Assembly (NCBI GenBank): GCA_023412495.1
Contig: JAEYNP010000113.1
Location: 1 to 64,000 of the forward strand
Source of the DNA: Pseudomonadota bacterium
GTDB taxonomy: Bacteria > Desulfobacterota > Desulfobulbia > Desulfobulbales > Desulfocapsaceae
DNA length: 64,000 bases
Direction: 5' to 3'
Part shown: positions 9,545 to 19,207 of the stretch, one piece after another
Position numbering within the stretch: the first letter of the stretch is position 1
Layout: every line of letters starts with the position of its first letter
Translations under genes and position numbers: made by a program
The notes under the pieces: generated by a model
What the model was told of the DNA's origin: nothing
Database searches by the model: none
Seen by the model: only the letters and a program-made list of their open reading frames with translations

Positions 9545-10131
9545 ATGAGACGCTGGAGCGCACAGGCTGGACGCCCCCCACCCCAAAGTTATCTTTTAGA
9601 AGATCTTCTCCTTGTGCTTTCTTTCAATTTGTCTAATATAGATACTGTCTCGTCTGGAGAGACTGAAATTACAGTATGTTTTTTTCGAGTGAAGTATGGA
9701 GAAGATAAAACTGAAGCATTACAGAATGACATTTCTTCCCTTGTCAGTTTGGAAGTGGACTGGGAATACGAACCGGAAAATCCTCTTGGCAAAAGAGCCT
9801 GGGCTAGAATGGCGAACAAGGATTTGTTTCTCCTGTTTTCCGTCAAGAGCATTCCGGTCAGGGTGGTATCGAAGAATTACGACAAATCTGGACAACTGCT
9901 CGATATATCAAAGGTTTAGTCGTGCTGCTCCCCGCCCGGCTCAACAGGGAACAGCCGGTGAAGATCGGCCTCTTTCTGGGTAACAAAAAGGTGATTTCCC
10001 GCGCCCTAGTTCGCAACACCAGCGAGGTGGAAGGCAAATACCGGACCGGACTGGAGTTCGTCGATCTGGAAAAGAATCTGGAGGACTACATCGTCGGTCT
10101 GAATACGGCGAAAATTTTCCAGAAACATTAA
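9545..10131 (+). pseudogene. PilZ-domain protein split by a frameshift
   Basis: Two frames join into one PilZ-like protein. The first (9545-9919) ends PVRVVSKNYDKSGQLLDISK, which matches the beta strand leading to the D-x-S-x-x-G element of PilZ domains. The second, in the next frame, continues LVVLLPARLNREQPVKIGLF and ends with TGLEFVDLEKNLEDYI, the usual G-x-x-F end of PilZ. The break is at about 9912-9920. Before the PilZ part is about 80 residues of unrecognised sequence. Whether this is a true pseudogene or a sequencing error cannot be decided here. The gene lies 160 bp before a chemoreceptor. Confidence 0.7.
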
Positions 10132-10293
10132 CTGCAGGAATTCTTTTCTATTAGACTCGTCCCCTGTTGCCCGGAAAATGGTTCCGAATATCCTTTTTCC
10201 AGGCGCCGGTAGCTCTCCCCCGATTTTAACCCTCACCAGCATAATCCTAAAGATCCGACAGGGACGGCAAAAGTTTTTTTTCAGGAGTTCCCC

Positions 10294-12351
10294 ATGGCGT
10301 TCGGCAACATTAAGACAGTGAAATTCACCTCCAAACTTTTCATCGCGGTGGTTCTGCTGTGCATCGTTTCAATTCTGATTACCTCGGGCAGTGCCATCAG
10401 AATGGCCAACAACGGCCTCGAGTCCCTCGGCGAGAAAGGCATTGAAAACATGCACGAGACGGTGTTCAACTCGCTGGTCCTCTATGACACCAACGTCCGA
10501 AAAAAACTGGACAGCGACCTGAAGCTGCTCGAACAGGAGATACACGCCAGTGGGGAACTGACCCTTGCCAACGACGACCCGGTGCAGACCACCCTGGTGC
10601 ACCAGATCACTCAGGAGTCACAGCAGAAGGCGATTCCGAAGATGAAGGCCGGGGAAAGTTACATCACCGGCAGCAATAGTGCCGTCGATGGCGTCGAGGC
10701 CGCGGTCGGCAGCTCGGCCACCATCTTTCAGCTGGTGGACGACAAGCTGCTGCGTATCGCCACCACCATTAAGAAGCAGGGAGGCGAACGCGCCATCGGC
10801 ACTTACATCCCCTCGGACAGCCCTGTCTTCCAGAGCATTCTCAAGGGGGAGGTCTTTCGTGGCAAAGCTTATGTGGTCAACGACTGGTACCTTACTGCCT
10901 ATGCCCCGCTCCGTAGCGCCCAGGGCAAGATCATCGGAGCCACTTATGTCGGGTTGCGGATGGTCAACCAGGCAGTGACTGATTTCATACTGAAATCGAA
11001 ATTCGGCGCCGGCTACGCCAACCTCTATGCGGAAAACGGAGAAATCCTGGTCCATCCGACCCTGCAGACGAAAACCGACCTGTTCGGGCTGGTCCCTGCC
11101 CTCAAGGGCTTCAAGGAAGGCTTGATCCATTACGACCTGAAGGGACAGGAACGTATTTCCTATGTCAAATATCTCGAACCTTGGGGCGTCTTCGTCAACA
11201 TGAGCGTGACCAGGTCCGATATCATCGGCGGCCTCGATGTCATGATCCTGCGCCGCAATCTGCTGGTCGGCCTCTTTGTCGTGGCCGGTGCGGTGCTGAT
11301 CACCCTGCTGCTGGTCCGCACCATCAACCGCCCCCTTAAGGAGCTAGCCGAAAAGAGCGTCAAGGTGGGTGAGGGCGACTATACCATCCATTTCGAGTCC
11401 CAGACCGACGACGCCATCGGCCGATTGACTAACGCCCTAGGGATGATGGTGGAGAAAGCCAAGCAGATGTTGGATGACATCGTCCAATCGTCCAGGGCGC
11501 TTGCCGCCTCCTCGGCGGAGCTTGCCAACATCTCCCAGCAGATGGTCAACAACGCCGACACCACCACCGAGATCGCTGAAGCCTCGTCACGCCACGCCAG
11601 CGAGGTGGCAGAGAATATGCACTCGGTTTCGGCGGCGATGGAACAGTCCACCACCAACCTCGACATGATCGCAAGCGCCTCAGAGGAGATGGGCACCACC
11701 ATAAAGGAAATCGCCGAGAACAGCGCACGGGCCCGGGTAATTACGGAGGAGGCGGTGGCCAAGGCCCAGAAATCCCATGAAGGCGTCAAAGAATTGGGCG
11801 AAGCGGCCCGGGCTATAGGCACCGTCACCGAGACCATCACCGAGATCTCAGAGCAGACCAACCTGCTCGCCCTGAACGCCACCATCGAGGCGGCCCGGGC
11901 AGGGGAAGCGGGCAAAGGTTTTGCCGTGGTGGCTAACGAGATCAAGGAACTAGCCAGGCAGACCGCCGCCGCCACAAGTAAGATCAAGCAGGCGATCGAG
12001 GAAATCCAGACGCAGACCGGAATCACCGTGACAGATATCGAGTCCATCGCCACCGTTATTCAGAACGTCAACGAGGTGGTGAATTCCATCGTCACTGCGG
12101 TGGAAGAGCAGTCCATAACTACCAATGAGATCGTCAACAACGTAACCCAGGCATCCCGGGGCATCACCGAGATCAACGAGAACGTGGCGAGCAGCAGCCA
12201 GATGACGGGGAGAATGACCCAGGACGTCGGCCAGGTGAAGGAGAGGTCGTTGGAAGTGAAAATCAGCAGCCAACAAGTCAGAAGCTCTGCCGACCAACTG
12301 TCCCAGTTGGCGGGAAAGCTTACGGAGTTGGTGTCACTCTTCAAAATTTGA
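10294..12351 (+). CDS. mcp: Methyl-accepting chemotaxis protein with periplasmic Cache domain
   Basis: 685-residue transmembrane chemoreceptor. TM1 is at about residues 12-35. A periplasmic Cache-type domain (about 38-310) contains the common features of fused Cache_3/Cache_2 modules, including [20 protein letters not shown]2 is at about 312-335, followed by HAMP and a long signalling domain with tip [20 protein letters not shown]. There is no C-terminal pentapeptide for CheR docking; the protein ends [10 protein letters not shown]. The start has a good upstream caggag. The signalling half is a close relative of the pseudogene at 1392-2836. It presumably feeds a CheA located elsewhere. The ligand is unknown; Cache domains of this kind often bind small organic acids. 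Confidence 0.93.
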   Translation: MAFGNIKTVKFTSKLFIAVVLLCIVSILITSGSAIRMANNGLESLGEKGIENMHETVFNSLVLYDTNVRKKLDSDLKLLEQEIHASGELTLANDDPVQTTLVHQITQESQQKAIPKMKAGESYITGSNSAVDGVEAAVGSSATIFQLVDDKLLRIATTIKKQGGERAIGTYIPSDSPVFQSILKGEVFRGKAYVVNDWYLTAYAPLRSAQGKIIGATYVGLRMVNQAVTDFILKSKFGAGYANLYAENGEILVHPTLQTKTDLFGLVPALKGFKEGLIHYDLKGQERISYVKYLEPWGVFVNMSVTRSDIIGGLDVMILRRNLLVGLFVVAGAVLITLLLVRTINRPLKELAEKSVKVGEGDYTIHFESQTDDAIGRLTNALGMMVEKAKQMLDDIVQSSRALAASSAELANISQQMVNNADTTTEIAEASSRHASEVAENMHSVSAAMEQSTTNLDMIASASEEMGTTIKEIAENSARARVITEEAVAKAQKSHEGVKELGEAARAIGTVTETITEISEQTNLLALNATIEAARAGEAGKGFAVVANEIKELARQTAAATSKIKQAIEEIQTQTGITVTDIESIATVIQNVNEVVNSIVTAVEEQSITTNEIVNNVTQASRGITEINENVASSSQMTGRMTQDVGQVKERSLEVKISSQQVRSSADQLSQLAGKLTELVSLFKI

Positions 12352-12364
12352 AAATGGTGGACAT

Positions 12365-12383
12365 CCCTGGAGATTATCCAGGG
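12365..12383 (+). terminator. Hairpin just after the chemoreceptor gene
   Basis: Perfect stem CCCTGGA / TCCAGGG with a five-base loop, starting 14 bp after the chemoreceptor stop. The following ttattg is a poor U-tract, so termination would be weak. Confidence 0.4.
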
Positions 12384-12391
12384 TTATTGAC

Positions 12392-14437
12392 ATGCGACCC
12401 ATCTTCCCGTCTTGTCCCCAACATGATGAGCCCGGCGGCCGATTACCTTCAGGTATGGTCAAGAAACAGGTCTGCGAAGGGGCAAGAAGGCAGGAGACGG
12501 AAACGCTGCGCAAGAATGAGCAGTGGTATCATACTCTTTTGCAAAATCACCCGCTTGGAGTAGTCCGGATCGGCGGGGCGGGAACGGTGCTCGACTGCAA
12601 CAATAAGCTCCTGCAGATGGTCGGTCTTCGCCGCGAGGAGATCATCGGCCACAATAGTTCGGCGATTGGTCTTCCGGGTATTGCCTCGGCTCTGCCGAGG
12701 GCGTTTGGCGGAGAGCTGGCTATAGCCGAGGGTGAGCTTGCAGCGTCCGGCTCACCGGCAGTCCTGGTCCGCATCGCCTACACTCCCGTCAATCCCGAAG
12801 GCCTGTCGTCCACAGATATCATCGCCACGGTGGAGGACATCAGCGCGAGAAGACCGACCGAGGAGGAGAGCAGGATCGCCAATGAACGGATGAAGGCGAT
12901 TTTCGGTGCCATCAAGGAACCCATCGTCATCCATCCGTACTCTCCGAAACAAGGCCACGTCACCTTCAGCGATGTCAACGATATCGCCTGCATTCGCTAC
13001 GGCTACACAAGAGAGGAGTTCCTCCGGCTCTCCGTCCAAGACATCCTCCGGCAGGATCCCAACCAGAAATCCCAGGCGATCGAGCGCCTCAAGAAGATCA
13101 TGGCGAGAGGCCATATGGTCTTTGAGACGGTGCATGTGACGAAGTCCGGCGAAGAGTTTCCGGTCGAGGTGAGCGCCAGCGTCATGGACTTGGCCGGCGA
13201 GAAGTCGGTCCTAGCGGTTGTTCGCGACATCGCCGACCGCCAGGCCGCCCAGGAAGAAAAATCACGGCTGGAGAGCCGGTTGCAGCAGGCCCAGAAGATG
13301 GAGGCGGTGGGGCGCCTAGCCGGCGGCGTCGCCCATGATTTCAACAACATGCTGAGCGTCATTCTCGGCTACTGCGATTTGGCCATGTTTCAGGTTACCC
13401 CGGACCATCCGCTGCACAGGAACCTGGTCGAAATCAGGAAAGCCGCCAATCACTCCGCCGACCTGACCCAGCAGCTGCTGGCCTTCGCCCGCCAGCAGGA
13501 GATCGTGCCCAAGGTACTCGAGCCGAACGAGGCCATCGGCGGCATGCTTGGCATGCTGCGCCGCCTTATCGGCGAAGAGATCATCCTGGAATGGCATCCC
13601 GCCGCCGAGGCGTGGCCCATCAAGATCGATCCATCCCAGATCAACCAGATCCTCGCCAATCTCTGCATTAATGCCCGCGACGCCATTACCGGCGACGGCC
13701 AGGTCCGCATCGGCACCGAGAATGTCACCCTGGATGAGTGTGATTGCGCCGACATCGCCAACGCGTACCCCGGCGACTTCGTCGTCCTCAGTGTCGCCGA
13801 CAACGGTCAAGGCATGGAGCAGGAAACCCTCGATTTCATCTTCGAACCCTTCTTCACCACCAAAGGACAGGGAGAGGGAACCGGGCTGGGTCTCGCCACC
13901 GTCTACGGCATCGTTAAGCAGAACAAGGGCTTTATCACGGTTACCAGCGAGCCTGGGCGAGGAACGACCCTTAAGAGTTATCTGCCGAGATTCTGCGGCG
14001 CAAACCACACGGTGTCAGTGCCCGGACCGGCCAGACCGGCCGAGGTAGCCGGCGGTCGGGAAAACATCCTGCTGGTCGAGGATGAAAAGGCGATTCTCGA
14101 AGTGATGACGGAAATACTTCACCGGCAGGGTTACCGGATCCTCGCCGCCGCCACCCCCGCCGAGGCAATCTCCCTCGCCACCCGAAGTAAAACCATTCAT
14201 CTTCTGATGACGGACATCATCATGCCCGGGATGAACGGCAGGGAACTGGCGAGACAAGTCCAGAAGATCCACCCCAGTCTTCGCTGCCTCTTCATGTCCG
14301 GTTACACGGTCGATGTGATTGCCGCCCATGGAATCGATAGGGACGACATCCTATTTCTCCAGAAACCCTTCCAGCAAAACGACCTGCTGGCTACCCTCCG
14401 CGACATCTTCCGCAAGAACCGAAAAAATGGGATATAA
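12392..14437 (+). CDS. Soluble hybrid histidine kinase (PAS-PAS-HisKA-HATPase-REC)
   Basis: 681 residues with no membrane helix. Two PAS domains lie at about residues 45-155 and 170-285, the second containing FEERVHV-like text read here as FETVHVTKSGEEFP. The phospho-acceptor is in GGVAHDFNNMLS (about His313). The HATPase shows NLCINARDAI, DNGQGM and GTGLGLATVYG. The receiver at about 548-675 has VEDEKAI, Asp in TDIIMP and LQKP for the conserved Lys. Its layout matches the kinase at the left window edge, suggesting a paralogous pair. The gene follows the chemoreceptor by 40 bp. The true start is uncertain; Met codons at 12392 and 12458 both lack a clear Shine-Dalgarno. Confidence 0.9.
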   Translation: MRPIFPSCPQHDEPGGRLPSGMVKKQVCEGARRQETETLRKNEQWYHTLLQNHPLGVVRIGGAGTVLDCNNKLLQMVGLRREEIIGHNSSAIGLPGIASALPRAFGGELAIAEGELAASGSPAVLVRIAYTPVNPEGLSSTDIIATVEDISARRPTEEESRIANERMKAIFGAIKEPIVIHPYSPKQGHVTFSDVNDIACIRYGYTREEFLRLSVQDILRQDPNQKSQAIERLKKIMARGHMVFETVHVTKSGEEFPVEVSASVMDLAGEKSVLAVVRDIADRQAAQEEKSRLESRLQQAQKMEAVGRLAGGVAHDFNNMLSVILGYCDLAMFQVTPDHPLHRNLVEIRKAANHSADLTQQLLAFARQQEIVPKVLEPNEAIGGMLGMLRRLIGEEIILEWHPAAEAWPIKIDPSQINQILANLCINARDAITGDGQVRIGTENVTLDECDCADIANAYPGDFVVLSVADNGQGMEQETLDFIFEPFFTTKGQGEGTGLGLATVYGIVKQNKGFITVTSEPGRGTTLKSYLPRFCGANHTVSVPGPARPAEVAGGRENILLVEDEKAILEVMTEILHRQGYRILAAATPAEAISLATRSKTIHLLMTDIIMPGMNGRELARQVQKIHPSLRCLFMSGYTVDVIAAHGIDRDDILFLQKPFQQNDLLATLRDIFRKNRKNGI

Positions 14438-14468
14438 TTAATTGTTCAAAGATCTATGGAGGTGGTTC

Positions 14469-14615
14469 ATGCCAATTCCTTGAGATGAAGCGTGGGAAAT
14501 AAAACACGCTGAAATAGACTTCAGAAGAGAGTTCGATTCCTTCAAAGCGGACATCGCAGACATCCACGTCCTCGGCCAGGTGATCTTCTTCAGCCGAGTC
14601 CTCATTCAGGAATAA
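14469..14615 (+). other. Small reading frame with an in-frame TGA at codon 5
   Basis: A good ribosome binding site (tggaggtggttc) precedes ATG at 14469. The frame reads MPIP, TGA, then 43 sense codons (DEAWEIKHAEIDFRREFDSF and on, ending VLIQE) to a TAA at 14613. A hairpin follows the TGA closely: AGCGTG (14489-14494), a ten-base loop starting GG, and CACGCT (14505-14510). This could be a broken small gene, a chance frame, or much less likely a selenocysteine codon. I do not recognise the peptide. Confidence 0.3.
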
Positions 14616-14652
14616 AAAAGGGCGCCAAGCTCCACGCTCGACGCCCCTTTTT
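14613..14652 (+). terminator. Rho-independent terminator
   Basis: A-tract plus GGGCG (14620-14624) pairs with CGCCCC (14642-14647) followed by five T. It lies downstream of the hybrid kinase and the small frame at 14469 and ends that transcript. Confidence 0.7.
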
Positions 14653-14911
14653 CAGGCCAAAATCTTTCTACGCCTACAAGCAAATTAAGCCACACCGTGG
14701 CATATTCGTTCGCAAAAAGTTCTAAACTACCGATCCTGAACAATGCGCCTCACTCCCACCGCCCGCAGTCTCAACAAAATCGGGCAAAGTAGCATAAAAG
14801 TCTCACTCTTTTCAGCTATATAAAGGTTTCTGCGTTTTCATGCCTCCCTATACCGACCTATTAGCGACACACTCTGCCTTGCTCACACTTATTTTGCACT
14901 TATTAAACAAA
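14653..14911. other. Intergenic stretch between kinase terminator and tRNA terminator
   Basis: I see no gene here. It contains an AT-rich patch (tatataaagg near 14818) but no promoter I can place with confidence. Confidence 0.4.
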
Positions 14912-14941
14912 AAGCGGTTAGCTTTTGAAGGCTAACCGCTT
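14912..14941 (-). terminator. Terminator downstream of tRNA-Pro
   Basis: Perfect 11-bp stem (aagcggttagc / gctaaccgctt) with an eight-base loop. On the minus strand it follows the tRNA-Pro 3' end by about 8 bases. Confidence 0.75.
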
Positions 14942-14949
14942 GATATTAC

Positions 14950-15027
14950 TGGTCGGGGCGGTGTGATTCGAACACACGACCTCCTGCTCCCAAGGCAGGC
15001 GCGCTAACCAGGCTGCGCTACGCCCCG
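14950..15027 (-). tRNA. tRNA-Pro (anticodon TGG)
   Basis: Cloverleaf on the minus strand: acceptor CGGGGCG / CGCCCCG, D-arm GCGCAGC, anticodon stem CCTGC/GCAGG around loop CTTGGGA with anticodon TGG, and T-loop GTTCGAATC. The CCA end is encoded in the DNA. Confidence 0.95.
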
Positions 15028-15040
15028 ACTATATTGAAAA

Positions 15041-15069
15041 AAGGCCCGATTTTTGCGAAATCGGGCCTT
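15041..15069 (-). terminator. Terminator between tRNA-Asn and tRNA-Pro
   Basis: Ten-base stem aaggcccgat / atcgggcctt flanked by A and T runs on both sides, so it can work in both directions. It suggests the two tRNA genes are separate transcription units. Confidence 0.75.
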
Positions 15070-15077
15070 TTGGATTC

Positions 15078-15153
<76 letters not shown>

Positions 15154-15331
15154 TTAGAAGAAATTTGTAATCAGTTGTGGTCGCTGAAACAGCGAACAGG
15201 CGGTCAATATAAATGGCTGGAGAAAGCGTGTCAACTGATTTTTCGCCACTGGCAGCTTTCTTTTCCATGGCCTTTCCGGCCTGGGAAGAAGCAGCGAAAA
15301 TATCTCCCCACAGCCCGGAGAATGCATCCCT

Positions 15332-16087
15332 TTACCCTTTCCGGCTGACCGCGAGGCTGTTCCAGCTCTGACAGACCGGCATCACTTCCACGGTGTTGAT
15401 ATTGACATGGGTCGGGCGGTTGGCGGTCCAGTAGACGATTTCAGCGATATCGGCGGGGGTGAGCGGCTGCGTTCCCTCATACACCTTGGCCGCTTTCTCT
15501 TCATCTCCGCCGAACCTGACGATCGAGAACTCACTCTCGGCCAGTCCCGGCTCGATGTTGGTCACCCGGATCCCGGTCCCGTGCAGGTCAGACCGCAGGT
15601 TCCGCGAGAACTGCTGGACGAAGGCCTTGGTCGCCCCGTAGGCGTTGCCCCCCGGATAGGGCCACGACGCGGCGATCGAGCCTATATTGATGACATGGCC
15701 TTTCCTGCGGGCGACCATCCCCGGCAGGATGAGCCGGGTCATGTAGAGCAGCCCCTTGATATTGGTATCCACCATGGTCTCCCACTGGTCGAGATCGACT
15801 TCATGCGCGGGCTCCAGCCCGAGGGCGAGCCCCGCGTTATTGAGGAGGATATCGATATTTCGGAACTCTGCCGGCAACCCGTTGATCATCTCCTTGCATT
15901 GCTGCCTGTCCCGAATGTCGAAGGTCGCGATATGGACCCGTGTCCGTCCCAGCTTGTCCCGCAGCTCCTGCAGCCGATCACTACGCCTGCCGGTCAGGAT
16001 CAGCTGCCAGCCGTGTCGTGCGAAAAGCTCCGCACAAGCCTTGCCGAACCCCGACGTGGCTCCGGTTATGAAAATCGTGCCAGTCAT
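15332..16087 (-). CDS. Short-chain dehydrogenase, YdfG-like
   Basis: 251-residue NADP-dependent oxidoreductase of the classical SDR family, closest in pattern to YdfG (serine/allo-threonine dehydrogenase, also reported as malonic semialdehyde reductase). The dinucleotide site is TGATSGFG (residues 8-15) with an Arg pair (TGRRSDRL) favouring NADPH. NNAG, a catalytic Ser in NIGSIA and YGATK supply the active site. The C-terminal region NINTVEVMPVCQ is typical of the YdfG subgroup. I chose the ATG at 16087 because MTGTIFITG begins the Rossmann strand and a gagaggga ribosome site precedes it. The physiological substrate is not shown by context. Confidence 0.9.
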   Translation of the reverse strand: MTGTIFITGATSGFGKACAELFARHGWQLILTGRRSDRLQELRDKLGRTRVHIATFDIRDRQQCKEMINGLPAEFRNIDILLNNAGLALGLEPAHEVDLDQWETMVDTNIKGLLYMTRLILPGMVARRKGHVINIGSIAASWPYPGGNAYGATKAFVQQFSRNLRSDLHGTGIRVTNIEPGLAESEFSIVRFGGDEEKAAKVYEGTQPLTPADIAEIVYWTANRPTHVNINTVEVMPVCQSWNSLAVSRKG

Positions 16088-16389
16088 CTTTTCCCTCTCG
16101 TCGTTCGTGTTTCGTCTCTGGTTCCAAACTCTTGAAAGCCTGCTAGCCCTCCCCTCATTCACCGATACCGTACAATAATCCCTTAAAAATCACAATCCCA
16201 TCCAAGGGACCGGCTGAGATCGATCCGAGATCGATAGAATTTGCATCGGGAGATGAGGAAAGCTTATTATTCCATTAGGAGATTTCATTTGATTACCATA
16301 ATTTCAGCCTGTCCTGCCGAAGCACGACTCCGGCCGGCCGTCTCCCCCGGTCAACGCGACTTCGCTCGGCCAGGAAAAGAGGTGCTGCG
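16088..16389. other. Divergent intergenic region, SDR and acyl-CoA synthetase
   Basis: About 300 bp containing the 5' ends of both neighbours. A gatcgat word is repeated near 16217-16234. No clear promoter boxes or RNA could be assigned. Confidence 0.4.
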
Positions 16390-18222
16390 ATGAAAAACGT
16401 CACTGCTTATATTTCTCCCGGAACTTGCGCATCCCTGGTCGATCTCTTTCTCGCCAGGGCCGCGAACAATCCCGATTCAGTAGCTTACCGATACTGCAAC
16501 ACGATTTCCAAAGAGTGGCATGACCTCACCTGGCAGGATATGGTCCGGATCGTCGCCCGATGGCGTGCCGCCTTTCTCACGGAAAAACTGGAAAAGGGCG
16601 ACCGCGTGGCCATCATGCTCGCCAACTGCCCTGAGTGGGTCGCTTTCGAGCAAGCCGCCATGTCCCTCGGCCTTCTTGTCGTACCCCTCTTCGCCAACGA
16701 CCGACCCGAAAATATCGCCTACATTCTCGACCACACAGAAGCGAGGATCCTGTTGTGCCCGGGCACCACCTATCGTCAGCAGCTCGCTCCGGTGCTGGCA
16801 AGGCTCGGGCGGCTGAAGCGCATCGTGACCGTGGACCAGCCAGCGGCCGAAAGCTCGGGCACCGAGAAATTGCATGACATCTACGACCGCCGGGTGTCGG
16901 GCATGGCCGAATGGCTCCCCCTTATGGCCGAAAGCGGAGCGCCTTTTACCCCGGAAGTCTCCGAAATCGCCACCATAGTCTACACCTCGGGCACCACCGG
17001 CCCGCCCAAGGGGGTCATGCTCAGCCACCGCAACATCCTGGAAAATTGTTACGCCAGCCTGCAGTGCATGGACGTCTATCCGGAGGATACCTTCCTCTCC
17101 TTTCTGCCGCTTTCCCATATGCTGGAGCGGATGGGCGGCTATTACCTGCCGATGATGGCCGGCTCGACCGTGGCATTTGCCCGCTCGATCCCCGATCTGG
17201 CCGAGGATCTGTTGACGATCCGGCCAACAATTCTGATCGCCGTACCCCGCATTTTCGAGCGGATCTACAACGGCATCATGACCAAGCTGTCCGCCAAGCC
17301 GAAAGCGGTTGTGACCATGTTCCGCGCGGCGGTCGAGGTCGGCTGGGAATCCTTTCTCCACCGCCAGGGCCGGGGCCCATGGTCGCCATCCCTCCTTGCC
17401 CACCCCCTCCTGGACGCGCTCATGGCTGCGAAGATCCGGGAGAAACTTGGCGGCAGGCTCCGCATCATCATTACCGGCGGAGCGCCGCTTTCCGCCGAGA
17501 TATCCAAGTTCTTCATCGGTCTCGGCCTACCCCTTTTCCAGGGCTACGGACTCACCGAGACAAGCCCTGTGGTCAGCGTCAACCGGGCTGAGGATAACCG
17601 GCCGGACGGCGTCGGCAGGCCGATTGAGGGAGTCGAGGTCAAGATCGGCGAGGACGGCGAGCTGCTGGTACGCGGCAGCTGCGTGATGCAGGGCTACTGG
17701 CGCAACGAGGAGGCCACCGCTCGGACTATTGATGCGGAAGGCTGGTTCCGTACCGGCGACAAGGCGATCATCGAGAATGGCCATATCCGCATCACCGGAC
17801 GGCTGAAGGAGATCATCGTCCTCAGCAATGGCGAAAAGATCGCGCCGACCGACATCGAGATGGCGGTCTGCATGGATCCGCTCTTTGATTTCGCCCTGGT
17901 GCTCGGCGAGGGACGGCCCTACCTGACACTGCTCGCCGTCCTGAACGGCCCGGTGTGGGAGGAGTTGGCGGCAAGATTGAGCGTCTCCCCCGACCCTGCA
18001 TCGCTTGAGCTGCCGGAGGTCAAGGCTGCGGTTCTCGGACGGGTGGAGAAGCTCCTTGCACCTTTTCCCGGCTTTGTCTTCGTCAAGGACGTGGCGCTCA
18101 GCCTGAAACCCTGGACGGTGGAGGAGGGACTCCTCACCCCGACCCTGAAGCTCAGGCGCTCATTGATCGAAAGGCACCTGGCCCACGACATCGCCAGGAT
18201 GTACGCCGAGGTCGGCAGCTGA
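16390..18222 (+). CDS. fadD: Long-chain fatty-acid CoA ligase (AMP-forming)
   Basis: 610-residue member of the ANL superfamily, of the large subgroup that includes bacterial FadD15-type enzymes. It activates a fatty acid with ATP to an acyl-AMP and then the CoA thioester. Visible motifs are the P-loop-like YTSGTTGPPKGV (about residue 198-209), GYGLTETSPV (about 381-390), GWFRTGD and the hinge-lysine region GRLKEIIVLSNGEK. A ribosome site (gaggtg) sits six bases before the ATG. It is convergent with the hydrolase/acyltransferase pair on the other strand, 7 bp away, so a shared role in acyl-lipid metabolism is plausible. Chain-length preference cannot be read from sequence. Confidence 0.93.
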   Translation: MKNVTAYISPGTCASLVDLFLARAANNPDSVAYRYCNTISKEWHDLTWQDMVRIVARWRAAFLTEKLEKGDRVAIMLANCPEWVAFEQAAMSLGLLVVPLFANDRPENIAYILDHTEARILLCPGTTYRQQLAPVLARLGRLKRIVTVDQPAAESSGTEKLHDIYDRRVSGMAEWLPLMAESGAPFTPEVSEIATIVYTSGTTGPPKGVMLSHRNILENCYASLQCMDVYPEDTFLSFLPLSHMLERMGGYYLPMMAGSTVAFARSIPDLAEDLLTIRPTILIAVPRIFERIYNGIMTKLSAKPKAVVTMFRAAVEVGWESFLHRQGRGPWSPSLLAHPLLDALMAAKIREKLGGRLRIIITGGAPLSAEISKFFIGLGLPLFQGYGLTETSPVVSVNRAEDNRPDGVGRPIEGVEVKIGEDGELLVRGSCVMQGYWRNEEATARTIDAEGWFRTGDKAIIENGHIRITGRLKEIIVLSNGEKIAPTDIEMAVCMDPLFDFALVLGEGRPYLTLLAVLNGPVWEELAARLSVSPDPASLELPEVKAAVLGRVEKLLAPFPGFVFVKDVALSLKPWTVEEGLLTPTLKLRRSLIERHLAHDIARMYAEVGS

Positions 18223-18229
18223 TCGAAGG

Positions 18230-19207
18230 TCAGCCGCCCGCGGCGAAGCGGCCCATGGCGGCGACCATCTCCCGGAAGAAGGGGTTGGCCGGCTCGAGGG
18301 GCGCCTGGCCGGGCCTCGCGTTCTCGGGGAAGATCGGTTCGGCCAGGACCAGGCTGGCATGATCGACCCGGCTTCCGGCCGGGATGACGAAACCGGCGTA
18401 CCGGCCGTCGCCGGCCAGCCGCTGCAGTTTCCGCAGTTTTTTTAGACAGACCACCTGGTCGTATTCGGACCAGGCTGCGAAAATTCGTCTCCGCGGCAGA
18501 ATAACACCGGATTTTCGCAGCATTCCGTCCACTTCCCCGATCAGCCGAACCAGTTCCACCGCCCCGTTCAAGCATACCCGGCTGTAACGGTAGGGATTGT
18601 CGCCGATGAGCGGCTCGCCGCTGTCGAACCTTTCGGCAAAGGGCAGGCGGAGCAGGAATTCCTTTATGCCGCAGAAAGGGCCGAAGCCTGGCGCCAGGCC
18701 GAGCGCCGCGGCGAAAAGGTAGAGCTCGCCGGCCACAGCTTCCTCGGTGCAGGCCATGTAGAGGCTGAGAATTCCGCCCAGAGAAAATCCGCCGACGGAG
18801 ACCCTCGTCCCGCCGGCGCCCGCGGCCAAAACGGCGAATCGCACGCTTCTCTTCCATTCGGCAAGCGTCACCCCCGCCATGAGCCGCGGATCCTTCAGGC
18901 CGTGGCAGGGCAGGAGCGGCAGGTAGACGTTGTAGCCCAGGATTTCGTGGAAATAAAGGCCGATGGCCTGCATGAAGAGGGGGGAGTCGGAAAGCCCGTG
19001 AACGAGAACTACGGCCCTCTCCGCGGTTTTGTGGATCATCCTGCGGGGATGGCATCCCGCCCTGATATTTTCCAGAGCAATGGCCGGGAAGGCCCGCAGA
19101 TACTCCTCCCACAACCAGTCGTACCGGTCCTGTTGGGCGTACTCTTCCCCGCCCGCTCCACCCGTCCCCCTGGCAAGCCCTGTCGTACCCTCAGCCCTTG
19201 ATTGCAT
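18230..19207 (-). CDS. Alpha/beta hydrolase, esterase/lipase type
   Basis: 325 residues with a standard alpha/beta hydrolase fold: VVLVHGLSDS for the oxyanion region (about 67-76), a nucleophile elbow GFSLGG (Ser near 138), and a late His in DHASLV. It overlaps the end of the upstream acyltransferase-hydrolase fusion by 17 bp, so the two are translationally coupled. The hydrolase half of that neighbour lacks its nucleophile whereas this protein has a complete Ser elbow, so the two may act as a working/non-working pair. The substrate is unknown; a lipid or acyl ester is likely from context. No signal peptide is seen. Confidence 0.85.
   Translation of the reverse strand: MQSRAEGTTGLARGTGGAGGEEYAQQDRYDWLWEEYLRAFPAIALENIRAGCHPRRMIHKTAERAVVLVHGLSDSPLFMQAIGLYFHEILGYNVYLPLLPCHGLKDPRLMAGVTLAEWKRSVRFAVLAAGAGGTRVSVGGFSLGGILSLYMACTEEAVAGELYLFAAALGLAPGFGPFCGIKEFLLRLPFAERFDSGEPLIGDNPYRYSRVCLNGAVELVRLIGEVDGMLRKSGVILPRRRIFAAWSEYDQVVCLKKLRKLQRLAGDGRYAGFVIPAGSRVDHASLVLAEPIFPENARPGQAPLEPANPFFREMVAAMGRFAAGG

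Noticed and set aside
14695..14712. Possible sigma-54 promoter (tggcatattcgttcgc)
   Set aside because: The spacing between the GG and GC elements is one base too long and no gene starts downstream on that strand.
16300..16338. Possible third copy of the 70-bp repeat (taatttcagcc...gaagcacgact)
   Set aside because: Only the last 15 or so bases are similar; the rest does not align.
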